Shown: in pieces, positions 49,554-61,788 of the stretch | How the letters are laid out: each line of letters opens with the position of its first letter | How positions within the stretch are numbered: position 1 is the stretch's first letter | Assembly (NCBI GenBank): GCA_026874595.1 | Contig: CM049315.1 | Coordinates: forward strand, 69,947,916-70,011,915 | Length of the DNA stretch: 64,000 nucleotides | Source: Sipunculus nudus | Taxonomy: Eukaryota > Annelida > Sipuncula > Golfingiida > Sipunculidae | Reading direction: 5' to 3' | The notes under the pieces: generated by a model | Database searches by the model: none | Told to the model about the DNA's origin: nothing | What the model saw: the letters and a program-made list of their open reading frames with translations, nothing else | Program-made: the position numbers and the translations under genes

Positions 49554-49750
49554 CATCAAATATTAAAGAGAAAATTCAATTAAGATGAAATATTTAATTT
49601 TAGATTCGGTTGATGCTGAAATCTGCTCAGAACTATAATGTCGCGAAAACGGATTGGAGTATATTTTATCCTCTGAAATTCTTGAATATATATCAAGAAT
49701 TCTTCGAAATCATTGATAAGAGGCAATTTGCACAGTTGACCTTGACTGTA

Positions 49751-49882
49751 AGTGCATACCGGTGTGTCAAGGCAGCTGAAATCAACAAGTCACGCCATGT
49801 CAGTTTCGTAATTGTCAGTGCATACAGGTGTGTCAAGGCACCTGAAATGGACAAATCACACCATATCAGTTTCAGTGTCACA
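49751..49882. repeat. 66-bp tandem duplication
   Basis: Two copies, each starting AGTGCATAC-GGTGTGTCAAGG and containing CTGAAAT, CAAGTCAC/CAAATCAC and ATGTCAGTTTC/ATATCAGTTTC. Confidence 0.85.
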
Positions 49883-49932
49883 GCTGCACGTGATCACCAT
49901 ATTAGTATTGTTTTCAGATTCCGGGAGGTTTG

Positions 49933-50277
49933 TACCGCGTGTCCACTTGTACGGATGCGGTGCGTGTGCGGTGCAGATACGTATGCGGATATTGTGTGTG
50001 TGTATGTCCATTAGATACGTTTTTCAGTGCGTTTTTAGGTCTGTCACTTTCTTTGACCTCTACAAAATGGCACGTTTCCGATATGTTTTCGCATGCGTTT
50101 CCGTGCCCGCGGCTACATGGTCAGGTTTTCAAAAAAAGTATCCGTTTCCGCACGTCGCACACATAACGCACCGCATAAAAGTGTACACACTCCTTCTCTA
50201 TTCCATATGCTCGATTAAAAACGCGTCCGCATGCGCATTCGTATCCGTATTTGTACCGCATAAGTGGACACGCAGCT
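49933..50277 (+). mobile_element. CpG-rich TIR MITE, copy 1
   Basis: About 345 bp and strongly similar to copy 2 at 50358. Ends CCGCGTGTCCACTTGTACGG and, inverted, AGCTGCGTGTCCACTTATGC. It contains many CGGATACG/CGGATGCG-type motifs near both ends. The target duplication is not clear in this copy. No coding capacity. Confidence 0.75.
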
Positions 50278-50357
50278 TAATTTCCTGTCCATCCTGCTTG
50301 TTGATACCATTGTTATGTCTCTTGTGTCTTTGGTTTTAAAGTTTTAGACAATTATTA

Positions 50358-50701
50358 AGCCGCGTGTCCACTTGTACGGATGCGGTGCGTGTGCGGTGCG
50401 GATACGTATGCGGATATTTTGTGCGTGTGTGTCCATTAGATACGTTTTTCATTGCGTTTTTTGGTCTTTCACTCTCTTTCACCTCTACAAAATGGCACGT
50501 TTCCGCATACGTTTCCGCATGCGTTTTCGTACCCGCGGCTACATGGTCCGGTTTTCAAAAAACGTATCCGTTTCCGCACGCCGCACGCACTCCGCACCGC
50601 AAAAGTGGACACACTCCTTCTTTATTCCATATGCGCGATTTAAAACGCGTCTGCATCCGCATCCGTATTCGCATCCGTACCGCATAAGTGGACACGCAGC
50701 T
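50358..50701 (+). mobile_element. CpG-rich TIR MITE, copy 2, TTA target duplication
   Basis: 344 bp. Left end AGCCGCGTGTCCACTT, right end the inverse of AGCTGCGTGTCCACTT. It is flanked by TTA on both sides (50355-50357 and 50702-50704), which fits a PIF/Harbinger-type element (3-bp TWA target). It has the same orientation as copy 1, 80 bp away. Confidence 0.75.
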
Positions 50702-50704
50702 TTA

Positions 50705-52724
50705 CAGATAGTTTGTCTGTCAGAATATTATTTAGAATAATGCGGCATCACAAACCTTCCTATTCTGATATTGTTGTAATTTGGAACAACAGATTTCAGG
50801 AGGACCCACGTCCATTTTGAAACACAGCAGTGTAACCCTCTGATTGGCAAAATAAATGGACATGAATCATTTGAAAATACCAATTATAGATAATGCCATC
50901 GATTGGTTTAGGCACTTTTTAATTTGGTCAAATAACTGTTTTCCGGGACACCACACACACAGGCACAATATCAAGATGCAAAAAAATATCCCTGAGTAGC
51001 TTCAACTGCATCAACATAATCATCAACATCATTATTATGATCTTTGCGAAATTCGTTGTATTAATGAATTCTAATTTATTACATGCACACGTGGTTAAAG
51101 ATATGGAAACATATTTATATGTTTTGTTTTAAATACTGACTTTACATCATTACTTATAATCCCGGTTACACATTACTTTTATGAAGATCTGTAGCACACT
51201 TGCAGAGTGAAATACATATCTCTAAAAGAAACCAATGCTCAATATGAAATTCCACAGACCTTGTTAATTGTACAGAGTTCATCCACCGACTGCATTTGCA
51301 TTTATTTCTTTAGAAAAACTTACACATTTTAATTTCATCAAAAAGTATGCCTTTTCACTTGAACACAAGTCTATGATTGATGTTTTGGAAACTGATCATC
51401 CACTTTTGGTCATTATATTGGGTAGACATCTTTCACCATGTACGACAAATTCACGTCCGTTATTGCATCACTAATCAGGTCACATGACTGGAGTGGAACG
51501 CCGAACACAATGATTAACTTTAATCAGATTAGTCACACAGGGAGAGCCTGTCAAAAGTGATTAATCTGATAGTAATTAAGATCATAAGTATAAAAGTAGA
51601 AATTAAGATCATGAGATTGTAAGCTAATAAAAATCATAACATTGATTTCGATATCAACAGGTCCATGCGCTGAACCAGTCTTCGAAACAGATTAATTTGA
51701 TTGACGGACGGATATTTAACAAGAAAATTCCTTACACATTTGTGATTCAGACAAGCTCATATTTATTCAGGAATTTAATTATATCACCATTATATTACAT
51801 ATTTATTAGGTTGGACAAAAACTGAACACATTCCTTATAAACAGAGCTTACGTAAATCAAACAAATGAAAACTGTCTGTGAAATTACCTGAATTATAGAA
51901 TCAGGGGGGGGGGGGGTAGTTGGGTTCCCCGTCTCACAGCGTGAAAAAATAGTCAAAAATTTAGACTGTGATGGCGTAATATGGGATAATTTTAAAACAT
52001 CAGTATGCAAAATCCGACTCTATTGTACTGTATTAAACGATTACTGTTCATGCAGTTTCTCAGCTTTTTTATGTTGAAAATGGGTAGCCCCTTTTGCCCC
52101 CCCCCCCCTTTCGTCAACGATTACCAGCAAGAACGAGCCACAGAAGGGGGGGCAGTATATGCAAGTGAAATACTATAAATGTCATTTTTTATTTTGGTGA
52201 TACACTGAAAAGTTTTAGTCATATATTATTGATGATATCAAACGATCTTTTCTTAGAGTCTACATTAGACGAACCATCACCGTTCGAGACTTATACATTT
52301 GACAATAATGTCACGCTTGAGCGAGGCCACGGTCAGGCGGCTATTTTGGTATATTTGCTTATCAGAGAAACATGCTTGATCTATGTGTGTATGTGTATTT
52401 TTGTAAACAATGACACCATCAAATTAAGAGTGAACTACAAATATATGGCAGCTGAAAAGGTTTACATTGTAATTTATTGGTAACTCATATAATATTACAA
52501 TATTGGGTTAATTCTCTTAAACTGATGTCACAATAAACATGTGATGCAATCCTAATTAATACTCTTATTAAAGACACATAAGAGAAATAGTATTGATTAA
52601 GTATCAAGTTAATTATAATGATACACGATTTAATATAAGTATCGATATTGCCTGCTACCCACCAGTGATACCGGTCACGGTCTGGTGACCAGGATGATCA
52701 TTCATGAATGGACAGGTTCTGGTG
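50705..52724. other. Non-coding stretch upstream of the PLK4-like gene
   Basis: G13 at 51904-51916 and C12 at 52097-52108; an imperfect inverted repeat around 51516-51572 (TAATCAGATTAGTCAC / GTGATTAATCTGATA). No exon with protein-kinase motifs was seen here. Confidence 0.5.
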
Positions 52725-52795
52725 TGACGTAGTAAATCACGTGACCCTGTGAACACTAAAAATACACGCCGGGTTCCTAGAACAGTCGTTCACTG
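52725..52795 (+). promoter_or_regulatory. Candidate core promoter of the PLK4-like gene
   Basis: In order: TGACGT (52725-52730, CRE-like half-site), CACGTG in TCACGTGAC (52737-52745, E-box), CTAAAAATA (about 52756-52764, TATA-like) and TTCACTG (52789-52795, initiator-like, start site near 52792). The TATA-to-initiator distance of about 35 bp is close to canonical. This gives a 5' UTR of about 108 bp before the ATG at 52900. Confidence 0.5.
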
Positions 52796-52899
52796 TGACT
52801 CTCTCAGTGTACAACAAAATATTGTCTGTAGTATTTATATCAGAATTACAAATATTACAAGCTAGAAAGAGAAAGGTATCAATTCTTTCGAAAAATAAA

Positions 52900-55800
52900 A
52901 TGGGTGCTTTCAGCATGGTACGTATTCACTTTAGGACATTTAATTATTTCCACATCTGTCTCATTTGATTACGTATGCGGCAATTTATCATACTGTAATC
53001 AAGAATTTAACATATAACAAAAAAAAGTAATTTCTTTTCAGATCTGTAATCCCAGTGAAGACGACAATACGAAGAATTTACGAAAATGTCAGAATACCCA
53101 GTCTACAAGTTATTCCAAGAATGTCACCGGGGAGAGTGTAGTCCAGAGAGACCAAAGTAGGGAGAGCGCCAAGTCTGTGAGTGACATCACAGGTGATCAC
53201 TTAACGAACTATTGTGTCCCTTCTCCTCTGAACACCTCGCGTCTGAAGCCTATACGTCAGATAATACCAAATACTATGGTAAGCGAACGATAACAATAAA
53301 TTTGATTAATATTTTTATAAGGCTACATTCCACATTCCAGCTTCTTCTTTATTTAGTTCTAATTATTATATATTTTAGTAACTGAAAGCACATTGAAATT
53401 TTGCAAATAATTTCCGAACAACATTTTACAATTTTGTTCTACAACAGATGACGATCACAATCGACTGCAGCGTGCACTTGGAGATCCTCAGAAATAAACA
53501 GAACCTGGATACCGTGAGAGATGTGATGAAGATCAGCCCTGATGGTCACGTGATTCAGGTCTATCAGCCCCAGTTTGACAACACGACAGTCAGTGACAGC
53601 CCAGTCAGCCCTGCAGCAGGCTCCGTCAGGGAGTACAGCCACGACAGGCTGCCCAAGAAATACTGGAAGAAGTACCAGCATGCGGCAAGGTGAGTTTTTG
53701 TATTCATTGAATATTTAGAAAAGGTGTCACAAAAATTTTGTACTTTAAACTACCAATAGTTAACGAAGGCCAGGATAGAAAGATAGAAAGCAAATAATTG
53801 AATAATTAAATTATGGTGAAATTCAAAGACCATCAATGACTCCATCATTGAGTAGTTTTGTGAGTGGATCAGGTGGGGTAGTGGTGGAGCAGAACTGATA
53901 ATAGTGGTTTGATTCAACCCGGTTTACTATAACTCTTTTGGATTTTCTACAGACACAATCACCAGTGATTACATGTCTGCCGGTTAAAATATCTCATAAC
54001 CAGTTGACCCTGAAAAAAATCTAAACCATTCAATTTGAGGATTCCCCATTTATTCTATGAGCTTCTGATTTTAAATTTCATGGTTCGTTTTCATGTAGAT
54101 TTGTTGAAATGGTCAAGTCGAGAACACCAAAAGTGACCATGTACACTGACCAGGCCAAGTGTATGCTGATGGAAAACGAAAACTGTGGTTTTGAGGTGGA
54201 GTTTTATGACGGCGTCAAGGTGCGCTATAGTAATAACGTCACGAGCATCACCCTGGGCGACGGAAGCTCTTTTACGTTGGAGTCCGTATCCGGCTACCAA
54301 AAAATGACTCCCAGAAATCGAAAGCTGTACCAATATTCCATGCAGGTAAAACAAAAAAGTAATTTTTCCACTATAGTTACAGAATGTAACATATTTTCTA
54401 ATTTGTTTTAAGAGGATATTAAAAATGTTAAAGTTGCTTAAGAATGCTGCGACAAATAAAAACATGATTATGGGCTGATGTAGCACAATATTGTAAGTAA
54501 ACAATAATTAAAGAATTATTAAGCTACCTTTAAAACGGAATTTTTTATTTTATTAGTCATATATAACATATGATATTTAACAAATATGAAATAATGCAAC
54601 TATGAAGTAACATATTAAACATTACTCTCGTTCTATCAGTGCCGGGAGAGATGCCTGAAGTTCGTGCATGTGCTGACCTCTAGTGGGAAAAACGAAACCA
54701 TCAAACCAGGCGGACAGTGCTACCCAGTGGTAATTGGAAGGTGAGTTGATTAACTGATAAAATTGTGATATGTACGTTTACATCAAAAGAAAAGAAAATC
54801 AGACCTCTGAAAATAATAATTAAGAGCGACACTGAATTCTTGATATCCATCGAAGGCCTATATATGTCTTTTTGAATACCTTCGCCTTTTCAATAATTAC
54901 ACTCTACCGCAAGATGTCGTTTCACCCCAAAACGAACCTCTCCGGTTAGGCACTGTGGAACGGTAGGGACTACTTATCTCAACTGTCAAACTTTAAGATT
55001 AAAATTTGTTACATTTCAAGGAAACACCTTCTGTTAACATTTCACATGCGCATGCTTGCAAAAAAATACTCTTTTCTTAACGTTTCCCTAAGTCCTTAAC
55101 AACAAAAACACTCCTGTTTATGCGAGTTGCCTTGAGACATTTCTTATCCAACCTACTTTAACGGACTACATTACCCTCTTCACCAAATGTATACCTACGC
55201 CATATGTGTACTTATAATTCGCGGTACAACGGGGGTCAGATTGTGACGATCAATAACCCTAAACAGCAGAGTCGTACTCTTGTGAGTCAGATTCTGCGCA
55301 GTGTGAAATCATTGAACAAACTTTTGCATCATTAGAACATATTCCATTAAGAAAGAAGAATTTTTAATCTGTCAGTGTGTGTGTTTAACATCATAATAGT
55401 TTTTAATTTAGTATTTTCCTTTGTATTTCATAGACGTCCTGGATGTGACGGTATAGATCAGTCCAAAGGGAAACTTTCACCGATCAAGGAGGAACCGTCC
55501 AGTCCAGTGTCTTCGCGACGAAATAATAACAACACCGAGGCCGCCATGCTTTACCAAACCAGCAGCGATACTTCGCGTGGCTATCAGGGGGCCACATTCT
55601 TTGTCACAATTACCCTCACCAAGAAGTAGCACGCCAGTAGACTGTGCGTCGCTTCCGTCTGCCTTGAGAGAGATGACCGCGCTTGAACAAGATGACCGCG
55701 CAGTGCAATATCAGGTGGCGCCAACAACCAAACAGTCGTCTGCTGCACACAGGGACGCGGCGTCTGCTTCCTTCACGCCAAACCAGGGGACGCCACCAGT

Positions 55801-56775
55801 ACCACCCGCACCTGCTTCTCCACGCTTCAACGCAAGACGCGCCTCGGTGCCAACTATCTTGTGTAAAATATTCGTCTCTGGCATTGGCTGGGGAACTAAG
55901 TGGTCCAACAAGGAAATTGTGATCCAGTTCAATGACGGCTCAGAACTGTCTGTCCTACCAGAGCCTATGGTCATTAAATACAAGTGTCCTCAAGGATTCT
56001 GCACAAGGTTCGTGTATTAGTTATTCTAATATTGCATTGCCTTGTCCAAAAGACCTTGAGTACAGATAATTAAATTAAATTTATGTACCTAAAATCATTT
56101 TTTTTTCAAATGTTATTAATTTTTGATTTGCATCTGTTCCATATAAGCCTAAGGAAAGTCGGCCCAAAAGCAACAGGGCCTAGATCAGACACGGTTACCC
56201 GAGAAAAAAGTACATATTTTTTGTCCAAATTTCTTGCATATTATTAACCGTAAACAGGATCGTTATATCTATCTATATCCGAAACTTAATTGACCAGTGC
56301 ACTCAGCGGCTTGATACGGAGGCACAGGACCGATATAACTCGTTCTAAATGCACGGACCGTTATATGATTCGGCATCTGGCGCGATGTACCTGTTTCCGG
56401 GTGATAACGTGCCTTATCGTTATATAGGTTACTCAAACAAAATTTCATAAATCAGTTAAACACATCCTCATAAAACAAGTTTCATTTGTAGTAAATATTG
56501 AAAATGAACATGAAATTATCTTCAACAGACAAATGTAAATAGGGAAACAGATTTAAAATAAGTTACTGATATGGTATTGAATATTGGTTAATTAACAGAG
56601 ACGACGTTGCTCTTTCTTTCTACGAGAGACCGCTATGGTAAATGAATACAGACTTTATATATTTTGTTTTTGTTCCAGATACACAGACGAAGACATAAAC
56701 CCCTCGGAGGTCAAAGAGAAACTAGATGCGCTGCCAGAGGTCGTTGACAAGCTTGATGCATCGCCTATGCCTTGA
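52900..56775 (+). CDS. PLK4-like: PLK4-like polo-box protein lacking the kinase domain
   Basis: Seven exons with GT-AG introns: 52900-52917, 53042-53278, 53448-53689, 54099-54345, 54640-54740, 55434-56007 and 56679-56775. Exon 1 codes only MGAFSM. Exon 2 ends with PLNTSRLKPIRQ, the usual lead-in to PLK4's first polo box. Exons 3-5 code for the paired polo boxes PB1-PB2 (YWKKYQHAARFVEMVKSR; TPKVTMYTDQAKCMLMEN; FEVEFYDGVKV; CYPVVIGRRP), about residues 70-282. Exons 6-7 code for PB3 (ILCKIFVSGIGWGTKW, IQFNDGSEL, and VKEKLDALPEVVDKL at the C-terminus). In animals these domains dimerise PLK4 and dock it to centriolar partners. No kinase motif (glycine loop, HRD, DFG) and no PLK4 degron occur here or upstream. 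As written, a G5 run (55587-55591) shifts frame and stops at 55627-55629 after 346 residues; PB3 needs the +1 frame. The upstream frame of exon 1 stays open to 52753, so exon 1 could also be internal to a longer transcript. Confidence 0.88.
53868..53935 (+). mobile_element. Possible tRNA-derived SINE relic in intron 3
   Basis: GGGGTAGTGGTGGAGC followed by GGTTTGATTCAACC resembles a pol III A box and B box at suitable spacing. There is no clear tail. Confidence 0.3.
55587..55591 (+). other. G5 run with a frame change in PLK4-like exon 6
   Basis: The frame entering exon 6 (RPGCDGIDQSKGKLSPIKEE) stays open to TAG at 55627. The PB3 frame (PHSLSQLPSPRSSTPVDC) is +1 relative to it. The change fits one extra G in this run. 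A short undetected intron is the alternative, but no good donor/acceptor pair was seen. Confidence 0.65.
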
Positions 56776-57816
56776 GCAAGAATGCGCAATTAGGGGTTAC
56801 ATGGAACAAAGAAGTTAAAATGGGAACAAGCCATGAGTGGCCTCAGTTCTGAACAGGTGGTCATAGAAATCAGAACCTTGGGACACCATGAATTTCTCTA
56901 CTGTCAAAGAAAGGAAGCGGATGTTAGAAAACAGAGAGGAGTTTTGAAGGGCAAATGGAGTGAGCTGCTTACTCAGGGTTTGTTTTGTACACTGACGGCA
57001 GACCCCTAATCCGGACATGCAACTTGCGACATCCACTTTATAGTCTGCAATGAGTTGTTTCGAGATTTTTGCGCGGTCAGGGTTTTATAAGGGTAGGGAT
57101 ATACGACAGGAAATGTACTCGGAAGACAGTCTTAAGGTAGTAATTTATCTGCGAAGAAAATATGGTGACCATTAGAACTGATCTTCCAAGCAGAAGTCAG
57201 AGAAATGCCCCGGGGGTGGCCGCGCCCTATTCCGTAAATTATAGAAAGGGGTTAGATATAAATAAGGAGCCACACGGTCTACTGTGCTAGACGGACTCTG
57301 TCTCCTATAGAACTAAAACGGGGATCGAGCAACATGAACCAACAGGGGTGTGTGACCATCCCTGGTGTAAATGAAGGGTGAATGTTGTTGAAAACACAAC
57401 ATGGATCCAGCAGACAGAAACTGAGCTTAGGTGCTGTTATGGGATACCATTTACATACAGAAACTAAGACGATATAGAGGGACCCGGTGTCTACATGTTG
57501 TTGTGCCATGTGTTTATTGAAAATGGAAAACTGAAAAAAAAGACCTTCTTGTATGTGTCGTTTGTACATGTACTTTGAAGAAACACAGTTGAACTAGTTT
57601 AGGATGTAATTTATACACTTCTAACAAACGGTTACATGAATCGTGTTCAAAGATTTATCTTAAGAAAGTTTGTTGAAAAAGGTTAGTCCTATACATATTT
57701 AGCATGCAACATTTACGCCACCTCATTTTTTCCACTTACACATGACAGCAAATTGCAATGTCAATAAAGGGTATAGCAAGCATGTATGTTGTCCACTTTT
57801 ATCGTAATGCAAATAA

Positions 57817-57817
<1 letters not shown>
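56776..57817 (+). other. 3' UTR of the PLK4-like gene with poly(A) signals
   Basis: About 1 kb after the TGA (56773-56775), with AATAAA at 57763-57768 and 57812-57817. The part at about 57065-57270 is related to 48660-48870. Minus-strand open frames at 56815-57036 and 57279-57569 have no recognised domain. Confidence 0.5.

Positions 57818-57819
<2 letters not shown>

Positions 57820-57850
<31 letters not shown>
57820..57850. repeat. (AG)n microsatellite
   Basis: About 15 AG units directly after the second poly(A) signal. Confidence 0.95.
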
Positions 57851-57853
<3 letters not shown>

Positions 57854-58600
57854 CTGTTAGGCCTAGAATCTTCTAACGCAACATCAGGGTTTTAGATACA
57901 TCTCCTTCAAAGCCAGGCATTAGGCCATGGTGAACTATATTCTGCGACGTACAAGTCAAAAACGTTATTGAGAACACCCAGAGAGTCATACAAGGCACAA
58001 GTTGGCTACATAAGGCTTAGAATCTTCTAACGTTAAATTCCGGGAGGTCCTTGGCAAATATCCTTGAAAACGTCATGTCACAGCCTGAATGTCAGATGGA
58101 TACAAATCGTATCTGTTAAGCCTATATTCTTCTAACGCAATATACAGCTAGGTTCAAGGCAATTCTCCTTGGAAACCTGAAATAAAGTCATGGTGATCTA
58201 TACTCTGCGACCTACGGGCCAAAAACATGATTTTGAGGATCAAGACAGTCAGACAATCTGTATCCGTTAGGCCTAGAATTTTCTAATGTGACATTATTGA
58301 GTTCCTAGGCAAAATTCCGTGGAAACATAAAAATAAGGTCACTGTGACCTATTGACCTAACTAAAATCTGCTACCGATAGGAAAGAAACGTCATTTGAGC
58401 ACGGTGAATGTCACTGGGCACAAATCGTACCTGTTATGCTTATAATCTTTTAACGCAACATCAAGTCTGGGTAAATCTCCTTGGAAACCTGAAATTACGT
58501 CGTGGTGACCTATTTTCTGTGAGCTACGGGCCGAAAACATTATTTTAAGCACCCAGGCACCCGGGACAAAAATTGTATCCGTTAGGGGAAATACCTGTAC
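57851..58600. repeat. Degenerate tandem repeat (~150 bp), about five copies
   Basis: GTTAGGCCTAGAATCTTCTA and variants recur at about 57856, 58012, 58117, 58268 and 58434, and GTATCCGTTAGG again at 58575. Shared internal blocks are TCTCCTTGGAAACCTGAAAT, GGTGACCTAT and TACGGGCC-AAAACAT. Spacing is roughly 105-165 bp. Confidence 0.8.
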
Positions 58601-59559
58601 ATGGGATGACACCACTATACACATGTATATTAATGTAGATAGAGTTTAAAAACATAAATTGGTTATGTAAGAAAACGGTTTTATACATTAATTAATTATG
58701 TAAATTTATCCATTAATAATTACGCTGTTCTGACAAATGTTGATAGAATAAAAGAAGACCAATTTTGCCACCGAACTATTTTTTTTTTCGTACAGGAAAA
58801 TATTAATTTTACTAGATTTTCTTGTAACTGTAATCTGACAGTCGCTGATCTCCACCTATCCCCTCATCCCCTCCCCCGATTCTCCATTGTTAAGTTTTTC
58901 CACTGGTCTAACGTTTTTATTCACATATACCTCCACAAGTTTTGAAAGAACTTTAGGTCTATAAACAGAAATGAAATTTGACCGTACCTTCATGAGTTTT
59001 CACAGTAGAGCTGAAAATGGTGACGTTAAGTTTTCCAATATTTTCATTTTATCAATATCCTTTATTTTGTTAGATTGAGTCTCGTCACTGCCGTGAATGC
59101 TACTCCAATGTTTAACCATTTATTCGAAATTTATACACGATGAGAGTACTTTAACACTGGAATTAATGGCTACGTTGAATAATTATGTTAAAAAGCTTGT
59201 GTAACTCATGAATGTGACTTTCCCTAATGTGATCTACCTTTTGTGATTCCCTGGCACTAAATCAGAGAAGTTAATGTGGGATCTAACATTTTAGATGGTA
59301 AAGGTTGTGGCTTTTGAGTCCGAAACCCCTCCAGGGCAACACTGATGGACAATAAAACTAGAACCATACCCGTAATCCCGACTTGCGACATCAAATTTTG
59401 CCTCCTGTTTGCCTTATAGTGCGCGTAGTTTATGTTACTGCGATAGCCCTTTTGTGTGTGATTGTTAAATTCTCATCATTTATTGGAAAATATGGAGGAC
59501 ACACTTGGCATAATTCCCGGCAGTTCAAGTAAAAAAAAAAAAAAAAAAAAACGCACAGC
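58601..59559. other. Non-coding stretch
   Basis: Ends with an A21 run at 59531-59551. No gene recognised. Confidence 0.5.
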
Positions 59560-61788
59560 GTGTCCACAGAGGAGTTCCGTGACAAAGATCCAGTGCCACC
59601 ATCGTCTTAGTGTCTTATAAAAACTTTAGCGATATTTTTGACAAACACTTCCAAACTTTTATAAAGAAATCATGGAGTAGGGCAAGGGCAAAGCTTCCGG
59701 AATAGATAACATCAGTAATGAGCATCTTATTTATGGCGGGCCCTTGCTGACAGGGCACATTACTCATCTGATTAATTTATTAATCTCTGCTGGAATTATT
59801 CCAGGTCAAATGAAAAGGGTAATGGTAATTACTATACCCAAAACTGGAAATTGCGAAGGTTCTGATACAAACAACTATTGAGGAATCACTCTCTTTTCCA
59901 GTTTTTACTTACTTCTCGAAAACACTATTCTATGTAGGATTACAATAAAAACTGTCGGTCACTGAAAAACTATTTCCAGATCCGTTACAATGTGCTTACC
60001 AGAAAAACAATTTATCATTTATGCATCCTTAATAGTTCAGGTAACAATATACTATTGTGTTGATGGTGGTTCTCGCATTTACTCATGCTGTATGGACAGT
60101 CAAAAAGCATTTGACGTGGTGTTACACGCTGGTTTTTTACAAGGTTATATGAATTTGGTATTTCTGGTACTCAATGGCGATTATTGTGACATGTACAGCG
60201 CTGCTATATTTGTCACTGGTTTCCTGGTTTTTCTAATATATATTGATCCACTGCTCAGAGATCTGTGTAAGTCTAAATAATGGATCCACTTGGGAAATCA
60301 TATACACTGGATCTCCCATTCAAGCCGAGGATATTCGTTAATATCATCATCGCGAACAGGGTTGCAAAAAAATATTGATTTGTGTTCTGACTTCCGCTTT
60401 GAACACATTGGAAACTGTTGCAGTTGTTTTTGGTGAAAATGAGCGGGCTCACACAAAAAATGTTAAGCTTAGGAGTTTTAGATTGAGTTATCACGATCTT
60501 GAAGAGAAGCGCGAAGTTAAATATCTAGACATTTTATTACTTGGAGGCCTAAAATTAATGGACGAATTGAGGAAGGGTGCAGACGTGAAAGAGGTTCATT
60601 TTTAGTACCTCTAGGAGACGGAATCCGGCCTAAAGGCCTAAATCCCTTAACGAGCTTTCATCTTTATAAATCTATTGTCCTGCTAAAGGCATTGTACGGT
60701 TGTAAATTACGGATTTGAATGACTGTCTTTAACCTTGCCAGTCTTGATAGAATGTAAAGATTCTGTGTTAAAATTATGCAAGGTTCCACTTGCAAACCTA
60801 ATCGGATATGTCTATGTTGGGGATTCCTCGTGTTTGTGCATTTATCAAAAAGGCTAAATTGAATTTGCTCGGGAACATTCTAATACATCAAGGTAACAGT
60901 GTATGAAAGCTTATTATCATGTTTCGTTTAATAATAAGAAAACTACAACCTGGAAAATACATATCAGGATTTTGTTTCTGATTTGTGTTATACTTTATCA
61001 GGGTTAAACCTTGTGGATTATTAAATATAAGTGTTGGTCCCGACAGCCTTGAGCCAACTATTAGTAAGAGTGCCTAGAAAACCGGATAATCCATTCTAAT
61101 CTAACTTTTGAATATACATTTTTCAATCATGTAAATCCAGACTGTTTCAGGCTTTCGTAATGTGGGAAGCTGCGAATGAGAAACCAGGATCCTTAATAAG
61201 ATTTAAATGTATGTCAAAATACTTCTGTCAATCGGGAGTGCCGATTCTAGTAGTAACTTTCTGTGTTTTCCGTGTGGATCCATGTATAGTCTTCCCTGTT
61301 ATACATGCACTACTATATTGTGAAAACACTAAAGATCCGTAGGATCGATTACAGGAGTTTATTTTTAATAGGTGCGAGGTTAAAATATCAGCATTCTTAT
61401 TCAACTAAAACGACGATTTTCTTGGTTTTCTTTTAGGCAAAAACTTGATAGAAGCTTGGACTGATGAATACTAGATGGTTTATTATGATGTACAGATTTC
61501 CAATATTTGTGTATGAATGTTAACAGACAATCTGCTCTTTGAATGTGAACAAGTTATAATTTTGTAAAATCTATAATTGATTAGATTTCATGTGAACTCT
61601 AGTCTCAGCCTGACCTGATATTATCATTATTATTTTTAATTATTATTATTATTATCATCATTATTTATACTTTTTAACTGCAGTTTTCCTTAAATTACTT
61701 TTTTTATATAACTTGCAACATAGTCTTTCACATTGATTGATTACTCTTCATGTCATGGATGAAATAAAGGTTATCAATCAATCAATCA
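59560..61788 (+). pseudogene. Decayed LINE reverse transcriptase
   Basis: Frames starting near 59670 read GKASGIDNISNEHLIYGG, HITHLINLLISAGIIPGQ, KRVMVITIPKTGN, NNY and GITLFSS. These match the first RT motifs of LINEs. A degenerate DSQKAFDVV (60099-60125) replaces the usual D-KAFD block, and further relics run on to about 61340. Many stops and shifts are present. The 3' end has AATAAAGG and (ATCA)n at 61776-61788, a LINE-type tail. It is distinct from the LINE at 28200. Confidence 0.8.

Noticed and set aside
49610-50740. Overlapping Cys/Arg-rich frames of 60-175 residues
   Set aside because: They are readings of the 66-bp duplication and the two CpG-rich MITEs, present in several frames at once.
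1-52750. Search for a kinase domain that could belong to the PLK4-like gene
   Set aside because: No frame with a glycine loop, HRD or DFG motif in a kinase-like context was seen upstream on the plus strand.
56815-57569. Minus-strand frames of 73 and 96 residues opposite the PLK4-like 3' UTR
   Set aside because: Possible by chance; no domain, splice site or poly(A) signal supports them, though the DNA of part of this block is repeated at 48.7 kb.
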